From positions 97,628-161,627 of the forward strand of contig DCCS01000032.1 in NCBI GenBank assembly GCA_002316015.1: DNA of 64,000 bases. The letters are read 5' to 3'. The notes beneath the pieces are model-generated. The model searched no databases and was not told where the DNA came from. It was given only the letters and a program-made list of their open reading frames with translations. The stretch comes from Prevotellaceae bacterium UBA1075. GTDB lineage: Bacteria > Bacteroidota > Bacteroidia > Bacteroidales > Bacteroidaceae. Positions 17,999 to 28,466 of this stretch are shown here, piece by piece. Position 1 is the stretch's first letter, and every line of letters begins with the position of its first letter. Position numbers and translations under genes: made by a program.

Positions 17999-19741
17999 TC
18001 AGATGCCCAGTGACTTCTTCACCTCGTCCACCTTTGCCTTGGCTCGGTCGAGGCATGCCGCGTAATCGGCGGCCGTGTGCATGTAGTCCTTTATCTCTAT
18101 GTAGAATTTTATCTTCGGCTCGGTGCCGCTGGGGCGCATGCTCACTTTGGTGCCATCCTGGCAGAAGTATTGCAGCACATTGCTCCTGTCGGGCATGTCC
18201 AGGGCAGTCTCCTTGCCCTCGCTGTCACGTTGGGTCAGGGTCTTGTAGTCCTTGGAGAGCACCACTGGGCTTCCCGCAATCTCGGCGAGGGGATGCTTGC
18301 GGAAGTTCTCCATCATGGCCTTTATCTCGTCGGCCCCGGTCTTTCCTGGCTTCACCACATTGATGGTGTGCTCATAACTGAAGCCGTATTCCAGGTATAT
18401 CTGCATGAGCAGGTCGTAGAGTGTCATGCCATTGTCCTTTACCCATGCCGCAATCTCGCTGATGAGGCAGATGGATGCGGGCGCGTCCTTGTCGCGCACC
18501 TTGTCATAGGGCAGGAAGCCGAAACTCTCCTCGCCGCCGCCGATGAAGCTCTTCTTTCCCTCGCTCAGCGCTATCTCGTGGGCAATCCACTTGAAACCGG
18601 TGTAGCAGTCGCGCAGCTCCACATGGTTCTTCTCTGCCATCTTGGCGATGACCTCGGTGGTGACGATGGTCTTCACCAGGAAGTCAGTGGGCTTGAGCTG
18701 TCCCAGAGCCTTCTTGTTGCGTATGATGTAGTAGCAGAACATCATGCAGGTCTGGTTCCCGTTGATAATCATCCACTCGCCCTTGTCGTCGCGGCACACG
18801 ATGGCCAGGCGGTCGGCATCGGGGTCGGTGGCCACCACCAGGTCGGCATTGAGCCGTGTGCCCAGCCTTATGCCCAGCGTCATGGCCTCGGGGTTTTCGG
18901 GGTTGGGACTCACCACGGTGGGGAAGTTTCCATCGATGACCATCTGCTCCGGCACCACGTGGATGTTCTGGAATCCCCACGAGCGCAGGCACAAGGGCAC
19001 GATGACGCGCCCGGTTCCGTGCATGGGGGTGTACACGATGTTGAGGTCTTTCTGCCTGAGGATGACCTCCTGGTCTATCATTGCGGTGTGCACGGCCTGC
19101 ATGTAGTCGTAGTCTGTCTCGCCGCCAATGATTTCAATCAGTTCGGGCACGGCCTTGCTCTTCACGTCCTCCATTCTCACCTTGTTCACCTCGTCGATGA
19201 TGCCCTTGTCGTGTGGCGTGAGCACCTGTGCCCCGTCTTCCCAGTAAGCCTTGTAGCCGTTGTACTCCTTGGGATTGTGGCTTGCGGTCACGTTCACTCC
19301 GCCCTGTGCGCCCAGATGGCGTATGGCAAATGACACCTCGGGCGTGGGACGCAGCCCCTCGAAGAGATACACCTTGATGCCGTTGGCGCTGAAGATGGCG
19401 GCCACGGTCTTGGCGAAGAGGCGGCCGTTGTTGCGGCAGTCATGTCCCACCACCACACTCAGTTGCTTGCTTTTGGGAAAGGCCTTGAGCAGATAGTTGG
19501 CAAAGCCCTGTGTGGCCATGCCCACGATGTATTTGTTCATGCGGTTGGTGCCGGCGCCCATGATGCCGCGCAGACCTCCCGTCCCGAACTCCAGGTTCTG
19601 GTAGAAGGCATCCACCAGCGCCGACTTGTCCTCGTCCTGCAGCATCTCGCGGATTTCCGCCTTGGTCTCTTCATCGTAGTAGGGCGAGTCGAGCCACGCC
19701 TGAGCCTTCCGCTCACATTCCTTTATCAACTGTGTGTCCAT
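17999..19741 (-). CDS. Phospho-sugar mutase (phosphoglucomutase/phosphomannomutase)
   Basis: Alpha-D-phosphohexomutase of 580 residues. The phosphoserine loop is TASHNPKEYNGYKAYW (about 148-163). The metal-binding loop is DPDADR (about 308-313). The sugar-binding motif GGEESFGFL is at about 400-408. The C-terminal phosphate site is RPSGTEPKIKFYIEI (about 538-552). The enzyme interconverts hexose 1- and 6-phosphates for glycogen, nucleotide-sugar and glycolytic metabolism. The ATG at 19741 (MDTQLIKE) matches the family start; a frame extension 48 nt upstream was rejected. Specificity for glucose or mannose cannot be read from sequence. Confidence 0.93.
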   Translation of the reverse strand: MDTQLIKECERKAQAWLDSPYYDEETKAEIREMLQDEDKSALVDAFYQNLEFGTGGLRGIMGAGTNRMNKYIVGMATQGFANYLLKAFPKSKQLSVVVGHDCRNNGRLFAKTVAAIFSANGIKVYLFEGLRPTPEVSFAIRHLGAQGGVNVTASHNPKEYNGYKAYWEDGAQVLTPHDKGIIDEVNKVRMEDVKSKAVPELIEIIGGETDYDYMQAVHTAMIDQEVILRQKDLNIVYTPMHGTGRVIVPLCLRSWGFQNIHVVPEQMVIDGNFPTVVSPNPENPEAMTLGIRLGTRLNADLVVATDPDADRLAIVCRDDKGEWMIINGNQTCMMFCYYIIRNKKALGQLKPTDFLVKTIVTTEVIAKMAEKNHVELRDCYTGFKWIAHEIALSEGKKSFIGGGEESFGFLPYDKVRDKDAPASICLISEIAAWVKDNGMTLYDLLMQIYLEYGFSYEHTINVVKPGKTGADEIKAMMENFRKHPLAEIAGSPVVLSKDYKTLTQRDSEGKETALDMPDRSNVLQYFCQDGTKVSMRPSGTEPKIKFYIEIKDYMHTAADYAACLDRAKAKVDEVKKSLGI

Positions 19742-19803
19742 AGTTATATATGTTTGCTTGGTATTTCTTGATAACGCTTTGTTTGCCATTTCTTATTTGC
19801 CTG

Positions 19804-19811
19804 CAAATGTA
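19804..19811 (-). promoter_or_regulatory. -7 box upstream of phospho-sugar mutase
   Basis: On the minus strand TACATTTG is an exact Bacteroidetes -7 box, 62 bp before the mutase start. A TTTG at 19837-19840 is 25 bp further upstream, slightly beyond the usual spacing. Confidence 0.5.
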
Positions 19812-19854
19812 GCCAATTCTTCTGTAAGGCATGCGCCAAATAGTCTTAAACTGC

Positions 19855-19884
19855 TTGCCCGTACTTAAAAAAAGCATAATTTTG
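19855..19884 (+). promoter_or_regulatory. Promoter of the NUC1-type nuclease
   Basis: TTG at 19855-19857 and the exact -7 box TAATTTTG at 19877-19884 are separated by 19 bp. Transcription would start near 19891, about 27 nt before the nuclease ATG. Confidence 0.65.
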
Positions 19885-19917
19885 TGCGGTAATTCACAAT
19901 TCAACACATCACGTTCA

Positions 19918-20838
19918 ATGAGAAAGAGCCAGAAGAAACGCGTGCTGACTGTCCTGGGCATGTTTGTGGCAGTAGGAGTCTATCACTATGTGACCCACCG
20001 CGTGCCTGAAGTCAAGGACGGCACGGAGCGCACCGAGACGGACAGCACCATAGTGGAGAACACCGTGCGGGCAAGCCTTGACTCGGCAGGCAACAGGGTG
20101 TATGAGAACACGCGCCGTGTGATCTACAAGAACGAGCGTGCCAAGGGACTGGAGATACCCGCTTACCTGACCGGTCGCGATGAGGAGATTGTGAGGCACG
20201 AGGGATTCACGCTTTCCTATAACAAGAAGCACCGGCTGCCCAACTGGGTGGCCTGGTTGCTGACCAGGGAGCGCACAAAGGGAACAGAGAAGCGTGCCGA
20301 TGACTTCCAGCCCGACGGGAGCGTGAAGCATGGCCCCTTGGCCCAGGACACCGACTACAGGCGCAGCGGATATGACCGGGGACACATGTGCCCGGCCGCC
20401 GACTGCAAGTACAGCCGCAAGGCCATGAGCGATTGCTTCCTGCTCACCAACATCTGTCCCCAGGCGCATTCGCTCAATGCGGGTGACTGGAGGGAACTGG
20501 AGATCCGCACACGCCGGTGGGCGCGGCTTTATGACAGCATATATGTGGTGTGTGGCCCTGTGCTGGAGAAGGGATGCCGGTACCCCACGATTGGCGAGGG
20601 AAAAGTCACCGTGCCCGGACGCTTCTTTAAGGTGCTGCTGCGCTTCACGGCTCCAGGGCAGGCTCAGGCCATAGGGTTCCTGTTTGACAATGCAGGTGGG
20701 GTGAACCGTCCGCTGGCACACTGTGCCGTGACCGTGGACAGTGTGGAGACGGTTACGGGCATCAATTTCTTTTCCAAACTCGACAAGCGCGTGGAGCGAA
20801 AGGCCGAGAGCCGGTTCGACTGGAAGTATTGGAAGTGA
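19918..20838 (+). CDS. Membrane-anchored DNA/RNA non-specific endonuclease (NUC1 family)
   Basis: A 306-residue beta-beta-alpha-metal nuclease. After a short basic N terminus, a single hydrophobic segment (about residues 9-24) should export or anchor the protein. The catalytic motif DRGHMCPAAD is at about 158-167, with the His acting as general base. The metal Asn region SDCFLLTNICPQ follows at about 177-188. The start at 19918 follows a good promoter and was preferred over a frame extension 87 nt upstream. It probably degrades extracellular or periplasmic nucleic acid for nutrition or defence against incoming DNA. It stands alone between two minus-strand operons. Confidence 0.88.
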   Translation: MRKSQKKRVLTVLGMFVAVGVYHYVTHRVPEVKDGTERTETDSTIVENTVRASLDSAGNRVYENTRRVIYKNERAKGLEIPAYLTGRDEEIVRHEGFTLSYNKKHRLPNWVAWLLTRERTKGTEKRADDFQPDGSVKHGPLAQDTDYRRSGYDRGHMCPAADCKYSRKAMSDCFLLTNICPQAHSLNAGDWRELEIRTRRWARLYDSIYVVCGPVLEKGCRYPTIGEGKVTVPGRFFKVLLRFTAPGQAQAIGFLFDNAGGVNRPLAHCAVTVDSVETVTGINFFSKLDKRVERKAESRFDWKYWK

Positions 20839-20867
20839 CGGGAGAGTCGCCACACGTCATAAAGAGA

Positions 20868-20905
20868 AATCCTCCATGGGTCAGCCAATGTGCCCATGGA
20901 GGATT
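20868..20905. terminator. Terminator between convergent genes
   Basis: A 13-bp perfect stem (AATCCTCCATGGG / CCCATGGAGGATT) with a 12-nt loop lies between the nuclease and the GGGtGRT gene, which converge. On the minus strand it is followed by TCTCTTTATG. Confidence 0.75.
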
Positions 20906-20942
20906 CTCCGTTTGTGTGCTATACCGTTTCCGTCTCAGTCAA

Positions 20943-21962
20943 TCACTTCTTGTTCAGAGCCAGGTCAGCCTTCACGGCGCAAGCCACCGAGCAACCCACC
21001 ATGGGGTTGTTGCCAATGCCCAGGAAGCCCATCATCTCCACATGGGCAGGTACCGAGGACGAACCTGCGAACTGAGCGTCGGAGTGCATGCGTCCCATGG
21101 TGTCGGTCATGCCATAGGAGGCAGGGCCTGCGGCCATGTTGTCGGGGTGAAGGGTACGGCCTGTGCCGCCACCGGAAGCCACGCTGAAGTAAGGCTTTCC
21201 GGCAAGCACGCGCTCCTTCTTGTAGGTGCCTGCAACGGGATGCTGGAAGCGTGTGGGGTTGGTGGAGTTGCCCGTGATGGACACGTCCACATCCTCCTTC
21301 CACATGATGGCCACGCCCTCGCGCACGTCATCCGCTCCGTAGCAGTTCACCTGCGCGCGGGGCCCTTTGCTGTAGGCTGTCTCCTTGACCACCTTGAGCT
21401 CACCCGTGTAGTAGTCAAACTTTGTCTGCACATAAGTAAACCCGTTGATGCGGCTGATAATCATGGCGGCATCCTTGCCCAGGCCGTTGAGGATGCAGCG
21501 GAGGGGCTTGTCAGCGGGACGGCTTTGGTTGGCCATCTGCGCAATCTTGATGGCGCCCTCGGCAGCCGCGAAACTCTCGTGTCCGGCGAGGAAGGCAAAG
21601 CACTTGGTCTCGGGAGAGAGCAGGCGGGCAGCAAGACGCCCGTGGCCCAGACCCACCTTGCGGTCATCAGCCACAGAGCCGGGGATGCAGAATGACTGCA
21701 GACCCTCGCCGATATACTCGGCGGCCTCTACTGCGTCCTTGGCCTTCTCCTTCAGCGCGATGGCCGTGCCCACAACGTAGGCCCACTTGGCGTTCTCGAA
21801 GCAGATCATCTGTGTGCTCTCGCACTCCATGTAAGGGTCAATGCCGTAAGACTCGCAAATCTGGTTGGCCTCTTCGATATCTTTGATGCCGTACTTGTTG
21901 AGAGCAGCGAGAATCTGCTTCATGCGGCGTTCCTGGCTTTCAAACTTTACTTCTCTAATCAT
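20943..21962 (-). CDS. GGGtGRT protein
   Basis: A 339-residue member of the GGGtGRT family, named for the GGGTGRT signature seen here in VASGGGTGRTLHPDN at about residues 263-277. The N terminus (MIREVKFESQERRMKQILAALNKYGI) and the Gly/Met-rich C-terminal half are typical. The biochemical role of the family is not known to me. It recurrently accompanies a NifU-like Fe-S scaffold, as here. Translation is favoured by a full AAGGAGG at 21972-21978, which overlaps the stop codon of the scaffold gene by two bases. This is a strong ribosome site for this phylum. The pair is therefore probably translated together. Confidence 0.92.
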   Translation of the reverse strand: MIREVKFESQERRMKQILAALNKYGIKDIEEANQICESYGIDPYMECESTQMICFENAKWAYVVGTAIALKEKAKDAVEAAEYIGEGLQSFCIPGSVADDRKVGLGHGRLAARLLSPETKCFAFLAGHESFAAAEGAIKIAQMANQSRPADKPLRCILNGLGKDAAMIISRINGFTYVQTKFDYYTGELKVVKETAYSKGPRAQVNCYGADDVREGVAIMWKEDVDVSITGNSTNPTRFQHPVAGTYKKERVLAGKPYFSVASGGGTGRTLHPDNMAAGPASYGMTDTMGRMHSDAQFAGSSSVPAHVEMMGFLGIGNNPMVGCSVACAVKADLALNKK

Positions 21963-21976
21963 TTTCGTGTTCCTCC

Positions 21977-22678
21977 TTAATCTTTACGTGGGTCAATGGA
22001 TTTAACTGCGCCCTGCTCCTCGGTCGTGCGGCCGTAGTGCCCGGTCACGCTCTTGAGAGCCTCGTCGGCGGGAACACCCTTCTTGACGGCATCCATGAAC
22101 TTGCCCATGTGGACAAACTCGTAGCCGCACACCTGGTCATCCTTGTCGAGGTACATCTTGGTGATATAGCCCTCGGTGAGCTGCAGGTAGCGTGTGCCCT
22201 TGACCTTGGTGCCATACAGGGTGCCCGCCTGTGACACAAGCCCCTTGCCCAGGTCCTCCAGTCCGGCGCCTATCATCAGGCCGCCCTCTGAGAAGGCGCT
22301 CTGTGTGCGGCCGTATACGATCTGCAGGAAGAGTTCACGCATGGCCGTGTTGATGGCGTCGCACACCAGGTCGGTGTTCAGTGCCTCCAGGATGGTCTTG
22401 CCAGGCAGAATTTCCGAGGCCATGGCGGCAGAGTGGGTCATGCCCGAACAGCCGATGGTCTCCACCAGGCATTCCTCGATGACACCCTCCTTCACGTTCA
22501 GGGTCAGTTTGCAGGCACCCTGCTGGGGGGCACACCATCCCACACCATGTGTGAGGCCGCTGATGTCCTTGATTTCCTTGGCCTGTACCCACTTGCCTTC
22601 CTCGGGGATGGGGGCGGGGCCATGATTGGGGCCTTTGGCCACACAACACATGTTCTCTACTTCTTTCGAATAAACCAT
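21977..22678 (-). CDS. NifU-like iron-sulfur cluster assembly scaffold
   Basis: A 233-residue NifU N-terminal-type scaffold. Conserved cysteines sit in VGWCAPQQGAC (about 47-57), ETIGCSGMTHSAAMASE (about 73-89) and NTDLVCDAIN (about 101-110). The IscU/NifU family uses three such cysteines to assemble a transient [2Fe-2S] cluster. A C-terminal extension of about 80 residues (HMGKFMDAVKKG...) is peculiar to the group paired with GGGtGRT proteins. It is the first gene of a two-gene minus-strand operon with its own promoter. Likely role: Fe-S scaffold for a partner pathway that includes the GGGtGRT protein. Confidence 0.88.
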   Translation of the reverse strand: MVYSKEVENMCCVAKGPNHGPAPIPEEGKWVQAKEIKDISGLTHGVGWCAPQQGACKLTLNVKEGVIEECLVETIGCSGMTHSAAMASEILPGKTILEALNTDLVCDAINTAMRELFLQIVYGRTQSAFSEGGLMIGAGLEDLGKGLVSQAGTLYGTKVKGTRYLQLTEGYITKMYLDKDDQVCGYEFVHMGKFMDAVKKGVPADEALKSVTGHYGRTTEEQGAVKSIDPRKD

Positions 22679-22741
22679 AATTCTTTATTATTTAGATTTA
22701 TAGTGATGCTTCCTGTTGGCGCGTCTTGTGTTTATGTGGTG

Positions 22742-22772
22742 CAAAAGTAATTAAAAATGGGTATATGTCCAA
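22742..22772 (-). promoter_or_regulatory. Promoter of NifU-like/GGGtGRT operon
   Basis: The minus-strand -7 box TACTTTTG is at 22742-22749, and a TTGG lies 19 bp upstream of it at 22769-22772. Transcription would begin near 22735, about 57 nt before the scaffold start. Confidence 0.6.
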
Positions 22773-22823
22773 TGGACAAAGCTGCTTTTTTTGGCATGCG
22801 GGCTGTTTTACAGGATTATTTAG

Positions 22824-22831
22824 TACCTTTG
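22824..22831 (+). promoter_or_regulatory. Promoter of DUF4375-like gene
   Basis: TACCTTTG is an exact -7 box, 44 bp before the ATG at 22876. A T-rich GTTTTA lies at the -33 position. It is back to back with the NifU-like operon promoter. Confidence 0.6.
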
Positions 22832-22875
22832 CATTACAGAAAACAGATGACAGGAGTGCTATCCCTGGAGAACTT

Positions 22876-23382
22876 ATGCAGATTACAGTCAAAGAACAGG
22901 ATATTGTCAAGGCGGCAGACGGGGGCATGGACGCCTTCCTCATGCTGATACATGACCGCATTATGGATGCCATAGGGGGCAGGCTCGACTCCTCGACCAT
23001 GCCCTTGCTCAACGGCAGCCAGGTGACGCTCCTGGCCTATGTGGCCCTGCGCGACGAGGTGATGGACGGAGGTTTCGTGCAGTTGATTCACAACGGATAT
23101 GGCCCTTTCATCTTCCTCAATCCGTTTGCCAAGGCCATGAGACTCTGGGGGGCGCACGATTTCAGCAATTTGGTATATAAGGGGCGCAGACTCTATGAGA
23201 AGTATGCCAGGCAGCTCACTGCCGACTGCACCGACGAGGAGTTTATGGCGCTCTTCGAGCAGTTCCCCGAATTTGACGACCTCGATGACGCTTTTGTGGA
23301 GATGGAGGAGGAGGTGACCGGTACCTTGTGCCATTACATTGACGACCACCTGGACGAGTTCATCGAGGTGACGGAAGCCTGA
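22876..23382 (+). CDS. DUF4375 (DMP19-like) domain protein
   Basis: A small acidic protein of 168 residues that resembles the DUF4375 family. Features are the helical segment YVALRDEVMDGGFVQLIHNGYG (about 49-70), then FLNPFAKAMRLWGAHDFSNLVYKGRRLYEKY (about 73-103), and a very acidic C-terminal third (FDDLDDAFVEMEEE). The ATG at 22876 is preceded by GGAG and follows the promoter at 22824. Adding the upstream frame would give an unconserved Cys-rich tail. Family members are uncharacterised; some are thought to act as protein inhibitors or DNA mimics, which the acidity allows but does not show. smpB follows on the same strand 153 bp later. Confidence 0.7.
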   Translation: MQITVKEQDIVKAADGGMDAFLMLIHDRIMDAIGGRLDSSTMPLLNGSQVTLLAYVALRDEVMDGGFVQLIHNGYGPFIFLNPFAKAMRLWGAHDFSNLVYKGRRLYEKYARQLTADCTDEEFMALFEQFPEFDDLDDAFVEMEEEVTGTLCHYIDDHLDEFIEVTEA

Positions 23383-23535
23383 CGGGGCAGCAGCGGCACA
23401 TATTCATTAAAGCATACAGATGTTCCCTTATACAGACGTTCAAAATAAAAATACCATTGCATTTAGCCCATTCGGTGTGACACATTTACATGTCAGAGGC
23501 GAGAGGGTATTTACACTTTATCCCAAACAAGAAAT

Positions 23536-24015
23536 ATGGCCAAGACACTGATACCCAATAAGGGCGAGAAGATAAACATCAAGAACAAGCGCGCCGAGCA
23601 CGATTACCTGCTCATGGACAAGTTCACGGCGGGCCTGCAACTCACAGGCACCGAGATCAAGAGCATAAGGGCCGGAAAGGCCAGTCTGGTCGACACGTTC
23701 TGCTACATCAACAATGGCGAGATGTGGGTCAAGAACATGTATGTGGCACATTACGACCAAGGGTCATACAACAACCATGTGGAGCGGCGTGACCGAAAAC
23801 TCCTGCTCAACCGCAAGGAGATACGCAAGATACAGCAGGAGGTGAAGAATCCCGGCTTCAGCATCATCCCCACACTGCTGTTCATTGACGGGCGGGGGCT
23901 GGCCAAACTGGACTTGCACATCGCGCGGGGCAAGAAGGAGTACGACAAGCGCGAGTCGCTCAAGGAGAAGCAGGACAGGCGCGAGATAGACCGCCAGTTC
24001 AAGAAGAGCTGCTGA
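23536..24015 (+). CDS. smpB: SsrA (tmRNA)-binding protein SmpB
   Basis: A 159-residue SmpB, required with tmRNA for trans-translation and rescue of stalled ribosomes. Conserved landmarks are NKRAEHDYLL (about 17-26), GLQLTGTEIKSIRAGKASL (about 33-51), the basic RRDRKLLLNRKEI segment and the Lys/Arg-rich tail (KKEYDKRESLKEKQDRREIDRQFKKS) that folds in the decoding centre. Length is normal. metH follows 83 bp downstream and may be co-transcribed. Confidence 0.96.
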   Translation: MAKTLIPNKGEKINIKNKRAEHDYLLMDKFTAGLQLTGTEIKSIRAGKASLVDTFCYINNGEMWVKNMYVAHYDQGSYNNHVERRDRKLLLNRKEIRKIQQEVKNPGFSIIPTLLFIDGRGLAKLDLHIARGKKEYDKRESLKEKQDRREIDRQFKKSC

Positions 24016-24098
24016 CCCTCCCAAACGCCACACAAGCCATGCACGCCTGCCCAGGGAAACCGGCGGGCCAAGTTGCATGCAGACAACACAAGAACAGA

Positions 24099-26927
<2,829 letters not shown>

Positions 26928-26945
26928 GCCCACCTCTCCCTGATT

Positions 26946-26988
26946 GCCGCCTACCCCCTCATGCGACAGGCATGAGGGGGTAGGCGGC
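26946..26988 (+). terminator. Strong terminator after metH
   Basis: An 18-bp perfect stem (GCCGCCTACCCCCTCATG at 26946-26963, complement at 26971-26988) with a 7-nt loop, followed by TTCTCTTTTG. It lies 18 bp after the metH stop and cleanly separates metH from the accessory region. Confidence 0.92.
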
Positions 26989-27033
26989 TTCTCTTTTGCA
27001 CCCCCTTCAGTCCGCCAATAAATCCATCATAAC

Positions 27034-27100
27034 CCGGACTGCAGTCCAAGCACGCTTGGACTGCAGTCCGGATATGCTTGGACAACAATCCGGACTGGCA
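27034..27100. repeat. Nested palindromic repeat (GGACTGCAGTCC)
   Basis: Two copies of the 12-bp palindrome GGACTGCAGTCC sit in inverted arrangement. Together they form an 18-bp perfect inverted repeat (27034-27051 and 27054-27071) with only two bases between the arms. A degenerate third unit follows (GCTTGGAC at 27076-27083 and CCGGACT at 27090-27096). It resembles a REP-type extragenic palindrome or a protein-binding site cluster. No coding frame explains it. Confidence 0.7.
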
Positions 27101-27199
27101 TAAACTGCAAGGTAACTTAAGTGCCCTTGGCGTGGCATGGGGCAGGGGCGAGTCACGTACATTTTTGCTGAAAATTCATCCAGTTAATCCGAAAACCCT

Positions 27200-27207
27200 T
27201 ATATTTG
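27200..27207 (+). promoter_or_regulatory. -7 box of the candidate RNA/leader
   Basis: TATATTTG followed by CA is an exact TAnnTTTG box. A TTTTTG run lies upstream at 27162-27167, too far for a standard -33 element. Transcription would start near 27214, in front of the structured segment and the defence-like operon. Confidence 0.5.
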
Positions 27208-27213
27208 CAAGGC

Positions 27214-27530
27214 ATTATCCCGAAGAAAGCCCCGGTGGGGGTGGGGGAGGGTGCTACTTTTACGGAAAGGGCGTTTACTTACGCTCGTCTGCGACTACTC
27301 GTAAACTTCGCAACTTTACCAAACTGTCAGCAGGTGAGACAATGGGTGAATGTCCACGATGGGTGTATTATATCCTGTGGCGAGCGTGTGCGATCTGAGC
27401 ATGCGTTCAGTCCAGGCATATCATATCCCACGGCGTGGGCTTTCTGCATTGTCCGTCTCGACAGTTAGGCAATGCGAAGGCCTTCGAGTAGTGGGATGGG
27501 CAAGTGAAGAATCCCACGCTTTCTTTTTGT
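27214..27530 (+). ncRNA. Candidate structured RNA or attenuated leader
   Basis: About 315 nt bounded by a promoter-like box and a terminator. Possible stems: GTTTAC (27273-27278) with GTAAAC (27301-27306), GCATTG (27446-27451) with CAATGC (27470-27475), and the palindrome CGAAGGCCTTCG (27475-27486). The sequence ATCCCACG occurs twice (27425-27432 and 27511-27518). Each copy can pair with CGTGGG (27434-27439) or GTGGGAT (27491-27497), so two exclusive folds are possible. The last pair is followed by CTTTCTTTTTG, an intrinsic terminator. Short open frames across it have no ribosome site or family match. It may be a free RNA or a leader of the downstream operon. Seen: the repeats. Inferred: the RNA. 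Confidence 0.55.
27491..27529 (+). terminator. Terminator or attenuator ahead of the DUF4007 operon
   Basis: GTGGGAT and ATCCCAC form a 7-bp stem with a 13-nt loop, followed by GCTTTCTTTTTG. It lies about 70 bp before the DUF4007 start. An alternative pairing partner (CGTGGG at 27434-27439) could prevent it from forming. Confidence 0.65.
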
Positions 27531-27596
27531 GGAGGTGCAACTGAAAAATACATTATATATTTCGGCTGGGGGTTCGGCTGACTGTACTATGGACAT

Positions 27597-28466
27597 ATGT
27601 ACGAAAGCTACATATTCTCAGGACACGAGTCTTTTCCTTGCAAGACCCTATGGCTCACCAAGGGATTTGACTTTGTAAATGGAAAAGGAAACTTCAATGC
27701 TCCCGATGCCGTAATGGCACTGGGGGTAGGCAAGAATATGGTTTCTTCAATACGCTATTGGCTGAAGGCATTTGGGCTGTGTGAACAAGACGGGCCAACA
27801 GACAATGCCCGTTATCTGTTTGATGAGAGCAACGGCGCAGACAGGTATATTGAGAGCCTGGGCACCCTGTGGCTGCTTCATTACTTGCTGGTGAGCGGAA
27901 AGGAGGCCACGCTGTATAATATCACTTTTGTTCTATTCCAAAGGGAGCGCAAGACCTTTGAGAGGGAGCAACTGGTCAGCTTTGTCGGTAGAATAATGGC
28001 AGAGGACGGCAAGGGAAAGGCATTTAATGCCAACACGGTCAAGAAGGACGTGAGCGTTTTGTTGCAGAACTATACCCAGCCCTACAGGGCAAAGTCCTCT
28101 GAGGATTACTCCACTCTTCTTATTGATTTGGATTTGCTCAGAGTAGAGGATGGTGGTAAGTCCTATGCCTTCAATATCGAGGGGAAGAGAAAGGTTCCGA
28201 TGGAGATATTCTTGTATGCCGTTCTGAATGAAAAGGCGAAGCTGAAGGACAAATCTGTGCCATACGACACCTTGCAGGAGATAGGCTTGATGTTCTGCAT
28301 GACGGATGCCGAGGTCATTGACATGGCACAGGCAATTGGCGAGAAATATCCCGAGCACGTCCAGTACAGCGACAATGCAGGAATCCGCCAGTTGCTGTTC
28401 AGGGAAGGCTCTTCATTGGAGCGGGCCGATGTTTTAGATAAATACTACAAGAATGCGACAGTTTAG
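27597..28466 (+). CDS. DUF4007 family protein of Dnd/Pbe-like cluster
   Basis: A 289-residue protein that opens with YIFSGHESFPCKTLWLTKG, the DUF4007 hallmark (SGHESF at residues 8-13), followed by ALGVGKNMVSSIRYWLKAFG (about 42-61), the probable helix-turn-helix-like core. DUF4007 proteins are typically encoded next to DNA phosphorothioation genes and related defence genes; their molecular role is not settled. It is the first gene of a tightly packed plus-strand operon and overlaps the next gene by 14 bp. Base composition is visibly richer in A+T than metH upstream, which suggests horizontal transfer. The family call is fairly sure; the function is inferred from company. Confidence 0.85.
   Translation: MYESYIFSGHESFPCKTLWLTKGFDFVNGKGNFNAPDAVMALGVGKNMVSSIRYWLKAFGLCEQDGPTDNARYLFDESNGADRYIESLGTLWLLHYLLVSGKEATLYNITFVLFQRERKTFEREQLVSFVGRIMAEDGKGKAFNANTVKKDVSVLLQNYTQPYRAKSSEDYSTLLIDLDLLRVEDGGKSYAFNIEGKRKVPMEIFLYAVLNEKAKLKDKSVPYDTLQEIGLMFCMTDAEVIDMAQAIGEKYPEHVQYSDNAGIRQLLFREGSSLERADVLDKYYKNATV

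Noticed and set aside
27034..27100. CRISPR-like array
   Set aside because: The repeats are palindromes without regular unique spacers, and no cas gene is near.
27078..27544. Short plus-strand open frames across the candidate RNA
   Set aside because: No ribosome site, no recognisable domain, several overlapping frames of equal length; the inverted repeats explain the segment better.
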